Position numbers and translations under genes: made by a program. From assembly GCF_000165425.1 (NCBI RefSeq), contig NW_001799300.1, positions 186,001 through 250,000 on the forward strand: a stretch of 64,000 bases of DNA, written 5' to 3'. The notes beneath the pieces were generated by a model, which saw only the letters and a program-made list of their open reading frames with translations, was not told the DNA's origin and made no database searches. Within the stretch, counting starts at the first letter, position 1. Each line of letters begins with the position of its first letter. The stretch comes from Paramecium tetraurelia. Its lineage: Eukaryota > Ciliophora > Oligohymenophorea > Peniculida > Parameciidae. Positions 23,250 to 34,855 of this stretch are shown piece after piece.

Positions 23250-24251
23250 TCATAATCCTAATTGTGAACGCAGCCATCCAAAATTGTGTTCAATTAGTTA
23301 GATAATTTAATTGACAACTTCAATTTCTTTTGTGATTCGTTATGATTAAAATTTAGTTTATTAAAATATATTATTGCACTCTTGCTTGATATCATTAACT
23401 TATTCTTGTTTTAACTAATATTAATTGATGAGTACATTAATTCTATGATTGATTTCATTGTATTCCAATTCTAATTGCTTTACTAAGTGATCAGTTTCGT
23501 TGATGTTCTCTTAGATTTCATCCAAAAATTGTATGACACTATCTAATTGTGATTAGTATAATGATATTAAATTTTTGGTTTGTTGTTCTTTCTCATCAAA
23601 ATACTTGTCTTCTAATGACATCATGTCTGTTGTAAAATCGATCAGATCGTTTAACAAAGGTTTCAAACTTTATTGATCAATTTTCAGAGACAAGGGATTT
23701 CTAAACTTAAGAATATAATAAATGTTACTTTTGATTCACATAATCATATCTCCTTTCTTGTAATTAGATTGTTAACTTATGATATTATTCTTTTTGCAAA
23801 TTCTCTCTGTTTTAACAAATCTCTATATTTTTTATCAACGATTCCTTCTCTTTGTTTTTAGTTGACTTCATGTGTTCGAATTATTCAATGTGAGGCTTAT
23901 GTGCATAGATCTCTTCTCGTACATCATACTAATTTTATTATTTTCACAACTACTTTATCCTCCTTCAGTTTTGCAATCAATTCCTCTAACGATTCAACAT
24001 TTACCATGCACTCATCCAATTTAGATTTCTACAGTTTATTAGTATTGTTCCTTTGCTTAACCAATTTCTCTGAAAGTTTATAATAATTTATTATTACCAT
24101 GAATCCCATTCAATAATTACAATAAATCTCCAGTAGGCTCATCTGCTTGAATGTGTAGTTAAACTGTTTCTAATAACGTTAATCCCAATTCTGTTTCTCG
24201 CAGCTGATCCAATTGAGCATATACAACCGATATAAGTATTAAAATTATCAT
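23250..24251 (-). CDS. Secreted coiled-coil protein (trichocyst-matrix-like)
   Basis: A signal peptide (MIILILISVVYAQ) precedes about 280 residues of almost uninterrupted coiled coil (REEIYAHKPHIEQFEHMK, EDKYFDEKEQQTKNLISLYQ, TDHLVKQLELEYNEINHRIN). Introns of 28 nt (CAG), 25 nt (TAG) and 28 nt (TAG) are needed; ignoring any one brings an early TGA. The layout resembles trichocyst matrix proteins or other secretory-granule coiled-coil proteins, but cysteine or processing signals specific to that family are not evident. Confidence 0.7.
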
Positions 24252-24372
24252 ATCGAAAAACGATATTAAAAATAATCTGAAATATAATTATATTTATAAC
24301 ATATTCATCAAACAATTATCATTATACACTTTTTGACCAATTTCAATATCACTCAATTTTAATATTTATAAT

Positions 24373-25392
24373 ATGAAAATATTTATTCTATTTTCACTCA
24401 TCCTATTCATCAACTCAGCAGACGTTCAAACATGTCTATGTTCAAATCTATAGACAAAGTACGACTGCGAAAATGCAGTCAAATTTTAGGCAGCCAGCCA
24501 AGATTTGTTTGATCTTAAAGTTTGTATTTGGAACGAAGGATAATGCTTGGATCTCCTTAAAGATGTTGTAGTTCCTTGTAGTGCGCTTGATTAAAAAATA
24601 TGTGGAAATCTACCTTCATGTGCATGGTATAATGGCGCATGTCAGACATTTACCAAATGTTCAGATTACTAATTTGAGAAAAGTATTCTATCTCAATCTT
24701 GTGAGGGAATTAATTGTTTAGATAATGGCACATCCTGCACTTTTGATCTAATTGGACGTGGTGAATAATCATGTGAACAAATAGCCTTTGAAGAAGATTG
24801 CCAAAGAATGTATATATTATATAAGAAAACCATATGTAATTGGAATGGGTCTGCATGTGTTGGTCAATCATTATCATCTTGTTCAAGTTTAACAGAAAAA
24901 TAATGTTTATAAGTCAATTCCTAATGTGCTTGGAAGAATAATTCATGTGTAAAAAGAACATGTGAAGATGGACAATATTCATCCTTTGTATAAGAAGGAG
25001 TCAAACTATGTTCAAGTTACTTAGATATTGAAACTGATTAGGTTATGTACTGTGAAATAAGCGAAGATGGATAGTGTGTAACATCTGATCCTGAAGAATT
25101 AGGTAGGAAAGATTGTTATTCATAATCCTTTTAATAATATACTTGGTATCCAGGAGATCAAGAATGTCAGAAGTGCCAATCATGATCTAAATCATAGTAA
25201 AAAATTATTAATATATCAAAATATTTATGTTAATATCCCAATATTCAGCACTTATTATATTACAACCTAGAATGATATTCTAGAATTGACTCAAAGTTTC
25301 AAGAAGAGTACAATAAGAATTCAAAATGTGAAACTGAAATTATCAATTAAGTGCAGAATATTTAGAATGAATTTTGTTAATATATAATATGA
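24373..25392 (+). CDS. Cysteine-rich secreted protein with immobilisation-antigen-like repeats
   Basis: An intronless frame of 339 codons with signal peptide MKIFILFSLILFINSADVQT. Cysteines recur in a pattern where a C-x-W-n-x(3-4)-C unit follows each block: CIWNEGQC, CAWYNGAC, CNWNGSAC, CAWKNNSC. This periodicity resembles Paramecium surface (immobilisation) antigens and related secreted proteins. I see no clear C-terminal GPI signal, so it may be secreted rather than anchored. The function is unknown; the repeat resemblance is pattern-based. Confidence 0.75.
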
Positions 25393-26125
25393 GAATTCTG
25401 TTATTAATAATTGTAAAAAAGAGTTCACTCTATATGAACATAAAATGGCTAAATCATGAATTAAATCTCTATGTCTAAGTCATTATGAGAATATGATTTA
25501 TTTGATAGCTTATTTTCTTGATGATTCTAATTCCTGAATGTTTGATCGTTCTCGAAAAATAGAAATTCGAACAACCTGGTATAACTAATAATTAAGAAGA
25601 AATTTCGTTTCACGTCTAGCTTTGACATATGGCATTTTCTCTGAAATTGATTATATTGAACATATTTTAATTGATTTTATATGATGAAAATGTTACTGAT
25701 CAAATATAATATATATATTCTGTTTTTTAACTTTATAAGACTAAGTTTCTTTTTATATTTGAAAAATCAAAATATAAACTAAGTTTTCATTTATAATTTC
25801 ATAGATGTTTAACAATCTTCAAAAGAATGAATGAGATTCATAAATTTTCATTTTTCATTGATCTATATTTTTACATATACAACAAACCAAATATTGAATT
25901 AATTGTTTGGATCATAATTCTCATCAAATTAGTTTAAATTAAGATTTGAAAATAAATACATTAAAGAGACCATGTTTAAGTTTTGATTCTAAAATAATAG
26001 TTTTTTTTACCCAAAAATAAATAAAATAAAATAATAAATAATTATATGTAATTATGTTAGTTTTTACGTTATGATTAAATTTTATTTAAAACTGTATATT
26101 ATGTTATTATATATTAAGAAAGAAC
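25393..26125. other. A+T-rich intergenic stretch
   Basis: About 730 bp of very A+T-rich sequence between convergent genes. No start with sustained codon structure, no tRNA-like fold and no repeat unit that I can identify. Confidence 0.5.
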
Positions 26126-26746
26126 TCAAACATTTTTCATACAGTTCCCAATTATTGAAGTGAAAGTTAAAAACAAATCTTAAATCTTCTATTTAGCTTC
26201 AGGAAATAGAACACTATTTTCAATAAGAGCTGTCATTCTTTATTCCTCTGGCCAGATTTTAATAATTTTCCTTCCCATCACTCTTTTCTCCTTGTCCTTA
26301 ATTGCAAGTTCTTCTTCAATTTCCCTTGGTACCATTGAAGCTTCCGAATCTTTAAGACTTTTATAGTAGCGATTCTTAAGCATGTTCATGGTTTTCCCAG
26401 GGAAATACTTAGTAATCTTTTGGAATTTAGGACCTAATTTTTTGACCAATAACAAAAGGATTCTATCTTCTTCTGGTGAGAAAATTGAATTTGAGACTTT
26501 AAGCTTAGAATCCAGATAGCTTCTTTGTTTTTCTTTAATGTATTTATATATGGCACTACTTCTATCCTTATCACCATAGAGAATCGGCTTTCTTCTTTAT
26601 CTAGATTATTTAGGCTTAAATTTAGGGAAATTTAGAGATGTTTCTGAATTTTGAGCAGCCTAGTTGATTAATTATAAGGATTCAGTATATCTTAAGCACT
26701 CATCTATAATAGAAGAATCCTGACGATGTTGTTCAAGGCAAATCAT
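26126..26746 (-). CDS. Myb/SANT-domain protein, copy 1
   Basis: An intronless 206-codon frame. A basic stretch (QSRQRRKPILYGDKDRSSAI) leads into a single Myb-like helix-turn-helix: FSPEEDRILLLLVKKLGPKF, then KYFPGKTMNMLKNRYYKSL. The aromatic positions of a classical Myb repeat are partly replaced, but the spacing and the NRYYKSL recognition helix fit. Proteins with such a single SANT/Myb repeat act in transcription or chromatin. A paralogue lies at 27700-28308 on the same strand. Confidence 0.75.
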
Positions 26747-27699
26747 TTAATTTAATTATTAAAAAAAATGAGAAAATATCTTAATTTATATAGTACTAAA
26801 TAATACTTTTTGTTTTAAACATTTTATAGCATCCATATTTTGCCATTTTCTTAATTTAGGTTGAAGTCTTTTTCAAAATTTCCTTTTTTTATATTTAAAA
26901 ATTACTAGAGCTTGCATTTATTATAAATTTTTTAATGAGAAGTGTTTTTACAAGAAAATCACTTTCTAGTGCTTAGTATTTCATTTTATTAAATAAACAA
27001 AATGATCTCAGTATAAATCGCTTACAGTTTAATTCTCATCAAAATTAATCGATTATTTGAAGATTTTGAATCATATGAATAAATCAGTATATAAAATTAA
27101 TTAAGAAATAGTTGTAAGTATTAGAAATCAGAGAGTAATACTATTAAAAATCTGCTTAAGAATTAGTAAATATTTAGATTTAACCTAAACAGTTGGTAAA
27201 ATAAAAATTTTAAAACATTAGTAAAATTGTTAAACAGAATAGTTACTCTGAAACTTTAAGGTTTGAAATTCTATCGAACTGTTTAATTTCGCTTAGTCTG
27301 ATAAGAAAAATGATTGAGGATGAAAATATTACTTTATTATATAACAATTTATTATTGTAAATGTCAAAATAATCATTTTAAAAATCATCTAGTTTATATA
27401 ACTTACTACCAATTTTTGTGATCATATTTTAAAAAATAATTTTGAAGAATTAAGTGAATAGTCTCACTTGATAAATTTATTTTGTAATTTTAACAAATTT
27501 TATTTTGTTGGGTAATGAAGAATTTATTTAAAAACATTCTTTATGCCAACAAATAATCAAAGATTTCTAAATACTTGAATTTATATTATTGAAGTTTTAA
27601 ATGTCTTCTAGACATCCTGAAAATTATTTATAGAATTCTACATATAATCTTGATTTTATTAATGCTGTTAATAATGTTTTTATAAATATGTGGATAGAA
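26747..27699. other. A+T-rich stretch between the two Myb/SANT genes, with one weak ORF
   Basis: A plus-strand frame from ATG at 27002 (MISVQIAYSLILIKINRLFE..) runs 99 codons to TGA at 27299-27301. It has no recognisable domain and is within what chance could give in this code and base composition. The remainder shows nothing supportable. Confidence 0.35.
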
Positions 27700-28308
27700 T
27701 CATTTTTATTTTTTGCAGTTGCTAATTAACTGTTAGAAAGAGGATAAAAAAGTATGCAATATTTCTTTGGCTTCAGGGAAGAGAGGGCTGCCTTCTATTA
27801 CTAAGCTCATTTATTTTTGTTCGGGCCACAAGTTCAATATTTTCCGACCAATAATTCTGGATTAATTATTGTTTGAAAACAACTCATCCCCCACTTCTTT
27901 TGGAATTTCTTAAGATTCAATATGACGAAGGGACTTATAATATCTGTTTTTAATCATATTGACTGTTTTTCCTGAGAAATACCTCGTGATTTTGTTGAAT
28001 TTAGGTCCTAGCTTTTTTACAAGCAAAATTAGGATTCTGTCTTCTTCGGCTGAAAATTAAGAAATTTAAGCTCTTGGCTTATAATCAAGGAAAGCCATTT
28101 ATTTCTCCTTAATGTATTTATAAATTGCGCTGCTTCGATCTTTTTAACCATATTAGATTGTCTTTCTTCTTTACCTAATATGCTTTGATCTAAAGATTCC
28201 TTCATCTTATTAAGAGATTGATTAAAGATGCTATTCTGTTTAGATAGAGTTTTCCTCTTGACTTAAAGGAAAACTTGAATTAGAAAGCTACGAACTCTCA
28301 GAAATCAT
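27700..28308 (-). CDS. Myb/SANT-domain protein, copy 2
   Basis: An intronless 202-codon frame starting MISESSQLSNSSFPLSQEEN. It aligns along its length with copy 1: KDRSSAIYKYIKEKQ is identical in both, FSAEEDRILILLVKKLGPKF matches FSPEEDRILLLLVKKLGPKF, and both share GRKI..WPE and LFPEAK near the C terminus. The N-terminal ~45 residues differ. The conserved SANT core with divergent tails points to an old tandem duplication with retained DNA-binding specificity. Confidence 0.78.
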
Positions 28309-29278
28309 ATTTTAAATTTTATTAATCCAATTCTCCAAGATCTCGTTTTGAACGCATATAAATTAGATACACAATTCTAAATATTTCTGTATTTAATTTA
28401 TGATTAAGTCTATTTTAACAAGAGAATAAACTGTAGATTCATTTATGACATTTATTTACTAGTAATATCAAATACGAAACAATTAAGATATGAAGAATTA
28501 AGGAAATTTGAATCTGACACAATAAACTGAATTTATTAATTTATATTAATTAAGTTGTTTAAAAAGCTATTTTCTCTTTTTTATTTAATAAGAACCATTT
28601 TTTTCGAAAGTCTTTACTGTAGTGAATAAGATATTCAACTAAAATTTACTTAAATTTAACTAAAATAGATAAAATGACAGTATGCAGATAATTCATGAAA
28701 ATTTCATTGAAATTGAATTTGTGAATAAACTTTATCCTTGCCTCTCTCTAATTTTTAGATAACTGTTTTTTGGAGCAATTTATTATTGCTCATTTCTTAT
28801 TAAATGCTACTATTAAATATTTATATTATGTTTGAATATATTTTTATCATATCCTTTTTAATAAACAAATAACAATTAATGCAATCACTTCATATTCTGT
28901 AATTTCAGACCCAATTTTATTATTTGATCTTTCATATAATCATATTCTGTAGATTCTATTAATTGATGTAACACTCTTTCGAGTCACTAAATTGATGTGC
29001 TAGATCAATATAAGATTTAATTTATCTAGAATGTATAATTCATATTGCTAATCTTTTGAATGACAGATAAAATGAATATTTTTAGGGACTTATATTCATC
29101 ATGAAATTCAAATATTTGAAAATATTTTACACAATAATAGCGCTTAAGTAATAAATTTGAGAAAAATGAATGCTTATTCTTAAATATATTTAATATATAT
29201 TCTTATTATAATCAAATCAGAAATTCAATCTTTAAATAATGTGATATTTTATTTAATTTATTATTATTATAATATAAA
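28309..29278. other. A+T-rich upstream region, no gene seen
   Basis: About 970 bp, one of the longest gene-free stretches of the window, between divergently transcribed genes (Myb/SANT copy 2 and the dynein light chain). Nothing beyond runs of A and T and short chance frames; it presumably carries the promoters of both. Confidence 0.45.
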
Positions 29279-29724
29279 ATGGACTCAGGAGGAGCTAATA
29301 CCTTTGTAGTTGAACCAAAAGATGAAGAAAAGTAAAAATTAAATGAGTTTTGTTTAGATTTTATCCATCAAAGGTTAGAAAAGTTATTTAGGAGATTATG
29401 GATGACAAATTAAAAAGCGAAACTTATGATGCAAACAATACACCTAATCTAGCAGAGGAACTAGTAAAGAGAATCAGAAGCAAAGTTAGAGATTGTACGA
29501 AGATTCAATTTATATGTAGCCATCAAAATGCCAAGATTCAAAATTGCAGTATAGGTAGTAATTGGAGAAGTTAAAGGATAAGGGTGTCAAGTCACATCAA
29601 AGAACCTTTGGGATCCTACTTGGGATAATTACGCTTCTTATATCTTTTAGAATGTAATCTCAATTTAATAATTAAGGAAACAATTTATGGAGTGGCAATT
29701 GTTTTTGGTGTCTATTACGAATGA
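29279..29724 (+). CDS. Tctex1-domain dynein light chain (DYNLT2B/TCTEX1D2-like)
   Basis: Three introns (26, 25 and 23 nt; TAG, TAG, AAG) give a 123-residue protein. It has the Tctex1 fold signature: EEKFYPSKVRKVIQEIMDDK, KLKSETYDANN, PRFKIAVQVVIGEVKGQGCQ, NLWDPTWDNYASYIFQN and the final strand ETIYGVAIVFGVYYE. DYNLT2B-type light chains belong to the retrograde intraflagellar-transport dynein-2 complex and are expected in a ciliate. Reading without introns gives a misleading longer frame. Strong call, since every exon junction falls inside conserved blocks. Confidence 0.88.
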
Positions 29725-29917
29725 GACTTTGAATATTTAAAATTAATTATTATCATATATAAACTCTAAATACAGGATAAGCAAATATACATATTAATTA
29801 TCATCATTTTGTGGTTAAAATTTGTAAAAGGTAATGGAATGAATTATAATTGACACTTTTTATCTAGATATTTTGAGCAATATTAATAGAAAAGAATCAT
29901 AGATATATTCTCGAGAT

Positions 29918-29990
29918 GCCATCTTCGTATAGTGGTTAGTACTTAGCGGTTGTGGCCGCTAAAGCCCAGGTTCAATTCCTGGAGGTGGCA
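29918..29990 (+). tRNA. tRNA-His (GTG)
   Basis: Acceptor arms GCCATCT and AGGTGGC pair (with one T-G) and are followed by discriminator A. The anticodon stem AGCGG/CCGCT encloses TTGTGGC, anticodon GTG. The T arm CCAGG/CCTGG holds TTCAATT. There is no intron. A run of seven T starts at 29992, a Pol III terminator. Confidence 0.95.
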
Positions 29991-29991
29991 C

Positions 29992-29998
29992 TTTTTTT
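29992..29998 (+). terminator. Pol III T-run after tRNA-His
   Basis: Seven consecutive T residues directly after the mature tRNA 3' end, the usual RNA polymerase III stop signal. Confidence 0.8.
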
Positions 29999-30312
29999 AT
30001 TTTAGTATTTGTATTCAATAAATTATTATCTGATTAAAATTATGAGTTTATATGCAAATTATTAATATTTATTATTGACAAATAATATTTCATTAATATC
30101 AATATTCATGCAATCCTTCTATTGATACTAAGGATATAAAATAATCATCAGAAAAATGGTAAAAAGGTTGATTCATTAAATGCTTTTTTGTACATTAGAG
30201 CTAAATAAATCTAGAAATTAAATTAATTTATTTAAGGTTAATAAATGGCATTGTATTATAGAGATCATTGAATCTTTAGAAATAATTCATTAATATATAT
30301 AATATTTTAAAA
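29999..30312. other. Intergenic stretch between tRNA-His and the CHCH gene
   Basis: About 310 bp of A+T-rich sequence; no open frame or fold beyond chance is seen. It should contain the promoter of the CHCHD2-type gene. Confidence 0.5.
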
Positions 30313-30764
30313 ATGCCAAGAAGAAGTGGATCATCCTCAAGATCAACAGCAAGTCCATCAAGAAGCACAGCTACAGCTGCCAGACCAGCCCCTTAAACTT
30401 AAGCTCCACCATAAGCACCAGCAAGATCAGGAGGTATGTTTTCTGGCCTTGGATCAACTTTAATGTAAGGAATGGCCTTTGGTGCAGGATCTGAAGTAGC
30501 TCATTAAGCTATTAGATCAGTCATGGGAGGCTCAGGTATGATTTCTTAGTAATTTAAAAATAGGCCATTCTTAAGCAGCTGAACAACCAGCTTAACAATA
30601 GGCTCCATAATAGCAATAATAAACATGCCAAAGTGAAAGCCAGATGTTTTCAAATGTAAAATTTTATTATTTAAGGCTAGTGCTTACAAACAAACTAAGA
30701 CATCACAAGATGCTAGCCATATATGGATATTTTCAAGGAGTGCTAAAAGAAATACAATTTATGA
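30313..30764 (+). CDS. CHCHD2: CHCHD2/CHCHD10-type twin CX9C mitochondrial protein
   Basis: A 130-residue protein starting MPRRSGSSSRSTASPSRSTA, an arginine/serine-rich presequence. Next come a proline/alanine/glutamine-rich piece and a glycine/alanine hydrophobic segment (GMAFGAGSEVAHQAIRSVMG), as in CHCHD2. The C-terminal CHCH domain has two CX9C motifs, CQSESQMFSNC and CQPYMDIFKEC. Two introns are used: 28 nt ending TAG in the glycine segment, and 25 nt ending TAG placed exactly before the second cysteine of the first motif. The family (yeast Mix17) sits in the mitochondrial intermembrane space and is imported by disulphide relay. Confidence 0.88.
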
Positions 30765-30810
30765 TGATTAATTATTGCATTAAATAAATAAAACAAAAGA
30801 CCATATTCTT

Positions 30811-31143
30811 ATGTTTAATAATATAGGATAGATTAACCAAATAAAGAGTATTCATTTGCCATTTTTAGAAAATCCAAATTTTATAATTTCTAGAACAAAT
30901 ATTTTAATCTATGAAATTGGTGATTTTATTAAAAGGGAATTAAAAAGGGTTTTCTATGGAGATAGGTAATAATCTAATAAACTTATATCATCATTTTTAT
31001 ATAAAATCTCAAAATAATAATAACAATTAAGAAACATCTTAAATATCATTATAATTTAGACTCTATTTTACCAAAGAACACATAAGAAACTGCAACCTTC
31101 AAAATCTGTATTTCGATTATCAATATTGCACTATTTGTAATGT
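30811..31143 (+). CDS. Possible small protein, unrecognised
   Basis: ATG TTT AAT AAT.. opens a 110-codon frame (MFNNIGQINQIKSIHLPFLE.. KRVFYGDRQQSNKL..) to TGA. Basic and glutamine rich; no motif. A long chance frame is possible here. If the minus-strand gene beyond 31212 extends further, the two would overlap. Confidence 0.3.
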
Positions 31144-31211
31144 TGAGCACAAAATAAAAGACTTCTATCCCTTAACAATCTGGATTTAGAAATATGGTGG
31201 CCTTATGATCT

Positions 31212-31637
31212 TCATAGAGTTTTTATAATTGGCTTTTGCCTATATAATTTGATTTGAATCTTTTCATTTTTGCCATATTCTGAAGGGTTATTGTATTGTT
31301 CTCAAGTAACTGGATAATTCTTTAAGCTTGTAATGTAGTGTTTAGATAAATACAAATCTTGATTTTCTTTTTGAATTTTTCACATAAAAGCTATATGAGA
31401 TCCTATTTCAACACAATATGTCTTATTATCCGTATCTGAAACACTTTTATAAACTTTAAATGTAACTTCTATAGCAACTGCATCACAATAATCTATAACC
31501 AATTAGTCTGCATTGCTTGCTTCTTCAATTGCAAGTCAAAACGAAAAACTTAAATCTGCTTATTATTGATAAATACTTTAATTAATTATTAATGTAGCAT
31601 CATTTCTGACACTATATATAAAAATACTATATTTCAT
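31212..31637 (-). CDS. Unrecognised protein, intron structure uncertain
   Basis: MKYSIFIYSVRNDATLIINQ.. begins the frame. A 27-nt in-frame intron ending AAG carries a TGA and must be removed; then NADQLVIDYCDAVAIEVTFK looks like a beta-rich domain. Downstream, two more introns (26 nt AAG and 31 nt CAG) give TLHYKLKELSKYGKNEKIQI and a TGA at 31212-31214; a different choice of junction extends the protein to about 31046. At face value the unspliced frame has several in-frame TGAs, which led me at first to consider TGA as tryptophan. No family recognised. Confidence 0.4.
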
Positions 31638-31785
31638 TTTTACTAATTTTTATTATTACATGTGATTCCATGGTTCTATTGATTTTTCAAATTTAATAAG
31701 AGGACACTTAATTTGTTTCTTTTTTGTAATTTTTAGTCATAAAAGAATTAAATTGGATATTTTCATTAATAAATATTTCAAAATC

Positions 31786-32046
31786 ATGGGCGTATGCTCT
31801 TCGAAATCATCAGAAAAAGAATTACAAAAAGCTTTATATCTTCAAAGGTTAAGAGAATTTAAAGCTAAATTTAAATAAAGCACTGCAGAGATTATTCAAT
31901 TCTCCTTAGATTTTAAAAACGATGAAGAAAATGATTTATCTAAAGTAAAGTTTGTCATCTCAGAAAATCCAATAGTAAAAAGAAGAAGCAAACCATAAAA
32001 TGAAATTGGTAATGTTTCACTGACGGCTAAGGAAAATGAAAATTGA
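31786..32046 (+). CDS. Small protein with MGVCSS N terminus (predicted lipid-modified)
   Basis: An intronless 86-codon frame, MGVCSSKSSEKELQKALYLQ, followed by a basic helix and a charged, disordered tail ending AKENEN. Glycine-2 with cysteine-4 and serines at 5-6 is the classic pattern for N-myristoylation plus palmitoylation, so the product probably sits on a membrane. No domain beyond this. Similar N termini begin the genes at 8529 and 41896. Confidence 0.6.
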
Positions 32047-32381
32047 ATTATTATAATTTTTATCAAATCTTTTGAGCAGCCCAATATAATCTATTCTTTG
32101 CTATTAACATTAAATGAAAGTTTTCTCTGATTTACTTCATTTACTTACTAAAGAGTAAAAAAAAGATTTCAACATTGAAAAAAAGGAGAGAAATTAAATT
32201 TGCTTAATAAATTTAATAGGGATGGCTCATTTTGTAAAAGAAAGATTTATGAAAATTAGTTTTGAATATAAAAAAATAATTGAATTTTAATTATTAATTA
32301 AATGAAGTGTTGGTTAAAGGATGAACTAATCAGTAATTGAATTTCAATTAGATTGGAAGTAAGTATACCACATGAAATAAT
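32047..32381. other. Short A+T-rich interval
   Basis: About 335 bp between convergent genes. Only short chance frames are visible. Confidence 0.5.
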
Positions 32382-32841
32382 TCATTTTGAAGTTATATTT
32401 GCGATAATGAGATCAAATTCCATCCCTTCAAAAACTGTGTCACCCTTGATATCCATCATTGCAATTTTCACATGTAATTTGCAAGGAGTCAATGGAGCCT
32501 TAATTAATAATTTAATGTAGTCTTTTTCTAGAAAAATATTATTAAACTTACACTCTTTTTATAGACTAATAGTTTCTGTTTTCACTTCTATGATATTTGG
32601 CATGCTGGAACATATTTTATAATTAATTGATTCTTCTTTTAGATTCAAATAAAGGATTTTCTTGTTTACAATAGACCCTTTATTAATAGTTAATTCATAG
32701 GTTCTATTTTCAAAAACATATTAAGTTAGTATACTTTACATTGATGTAAGCCCAAGATTTTAAAATGACATCCCATTCCGGATTCTGTAAGTCTAAAATA
32801 GTTGGGATGTTTAAAGTTGCTTTTCTATGTTGTGATCTCAT
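32382..32841 (-). CDS. Beta-rich protein, unrecognised
   Basis: MRSQHRKATLNIPTILDLQN and SWAYINVK precede a 31-nt TAG intron; then TYELTINKGSIVNKKILYLN, KICSSMPNIIEVKTETISLQ and PLTPCKLHVKIAMMDIKGDT alternate strands like an immunoglobulin- or ASH-type beta sandwich. A second 24-nt GT..TAG segment inside EC/KFNNIFLE may be an additional in-frame intron. ASH domains are common in ciliary proteins such as nephrocystin-4, but the resemblance here is only in strand pattern. It is divergently arranged with the next gene, starts 48 bp apart. Confidence 0.6.
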
Positions 32842-32889
32842 TTAAGGAAAGAATATAATTTATTTAATTATTTGACACCTTCTTAATTA

Positions 32890-34846
32890 ATGAACCATTC
32901 TATAGATTATTATAATAAGCAGTAATAAAAGCTATATGAATACATGGTTAGCCTAACTCAGAATGTGACTGGAGTGGAGAAGATAGTAAGTTTAATTGTA
33001 ATTATAGTTTTAAGATTTGATCAAATGTTTGCATGCATTTAGTTAGGAAATAAAAATGGTTGGTGAGAAACTGCATACTTAAATCAGTTGCGGAAATGAA
33101 CCTGATATTTTAGTTTGTTTATATCAATAAGTGAGCAATTACTTATTGAGATTATCATAAAATTGGGAGCTTACAGCTTAGAAGCTAAAAAGTGAAATTG
33201 CAGAACCATACACTCAATTTGTGTTAAATTTTAGATAAACGAATCGAAATTTGAACTCAGAATCAAAAAAACAGGTTACTGAAATATGGGAAACCAGAAA
33301 AGAGTTGTGTAAAACCTAAGATGAATATTGGAAAATAATGAAATAATTTGAATAAAAAAGTTAATAGACACAAGAGATGATAGATTTGATAGAGAAAGGC
33401 AGTGCTACAAGAGAAGATTTTTAGAAATAATTTGCCAGTTCTTTGAAATTGTAGGAATTGGTTGATGAGTCAGAAAAAGATTATAAAAAGTTATTAACAT
33501 TAACAAATGACAAATGGAAATCATTCCATGAAGAATGGGATAACATCTTTGCAAATGTGGGGTTGAATGAATAAAGTAGGTATTCAAAATCAAATTTATA
33601 CTATATAGAATAATGTTTACAAAGTAAACTGTGAGTTCATTATTAAAATTATTACCCTTTGATAAAGATTTAACTCAAATAGAAGAAAAGGTTACAGATT
33701 TAGAAATTAAATTGAAAGAGGATCCTAAAATACCAATACGTAAATTAATAGAAAAAAAAATGGAAATCAAAGATAGTAGGCATTAAGTAATATAATTAGC
33801 ATTTAAGTTTTAATTTGAGGAATTCATTAGCTATGAGTAGTGGAAGAAGATAAACATCAATTCAGAATATAGTGTTCCGATTTAACAGATCCAGCCCTCT
33901 TGGTCGATAGTAGGAGACAAAATCTTAGACGATGAGAAGAAAATAGTTGAAAAGTACCTCACTTCGTTGTTTACACTTGATACCACTGATAAAAGTGAGT
34001 TACTTATTAAAATTAAGCAAATTCTTGAAAAATAGTCAGGCAGAAACTACTTTATTAATTAATTAATTCAATTTCATTCGAAATCGATTGAGGAGAAATA
34101 ATCCTGTATATATTAATTATACCTTAGCATTTTATTTGACATTATCAAATGAACAATTTTAGGAGATAACATAATTGATAAGACATTGGTTAAATTACAT
34201 TGATTTGAACAATTTGTATGAATCAGAAGACCTTTATGATTTATTACTTAAATCTATAAGGATAGCCCGAAAAGATGGAAGAGATCGAATCAATCTTGCA
34301 TCTCAATTATCAGATATTACATTATGGAGGAAGATAGAAAAATGGATAGAACTATTTTAGTATATCAATGCGAAGAAAGTAGATGAAAAGCGAAAGCAAG
34401 TTGAATTATTGAAATAATAGAATCAAAATAATATAGTCTAGAAAGGCTTCAAAATGATAGGATCAATTTTTAAGAATTCAGGAACTAACCAACAATCTCA
34501 ATTTGAACTTAATGAGAGTGAGATATGTTACATGATAATGGAAGAAATCAACTTATTTTTGACTTCATTAAAATTACCATCAGATTTATCCACCGAAATC
34601 ATAATACAAATAGCATTTTAATAGCCAAGATTTGATAAAGAACATGTCAAAAAGCTATTAGAGAAACAAGAAGATCTTCATAATACTCAATGGAAAAAAT
34701 TGTTTAAATCAGGGAAGATTGTGTTGACCCAAAAATCAGAAAAGTATGATCGAAAGAACATGGAAGAATATTAAAACAAAGTTGTACAAGTCTGTGGTGC
34801 AGCAATGAAGTAAATATTCAAATGCTATTAGATATTTAACTCTTGA
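32890..34846 (+). CDS. Large coiled-coil protein, possibly F-BAR-like N terminus
   Basis: About 620 residues. MNHSIDYYNKQQQKLYEYMV is followed by long amphipathic helices (EIAEPYTQFVLNFRQTNRNL, WETRKELCKTQDEYWKIMKQ, ESEKDYKKLLTLTNDKWKSF), which resemble the helical hairpin of F-BAR membrane-bending proteins. The second half is helical and charged (SFYLTLSNEQFQEITQLIRH, ELNESEICYMIMEEINLFLT). Introns of 22, 29 and 22 nt, all TAG, are needed. The next gene, a TBC RabGAP, begins 9 bp after this stop. F-BAR is a guess from helix pattern; long helical protein is certain. Confidence 0.7.
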
Positions 34847-34855
34847 TGATTAACC

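Noticed and set aside
30900-31640. TGA read as tryptophan
   Set aside because: The unspliced minus frame has several in-frame TGAs at plausible Trp positions, and similar cases occur near 10,400. But 22-39-nt GT..AG introns remove or bypass most of them, and all firmly identified genes use TGG for Trp and TGA as stop.
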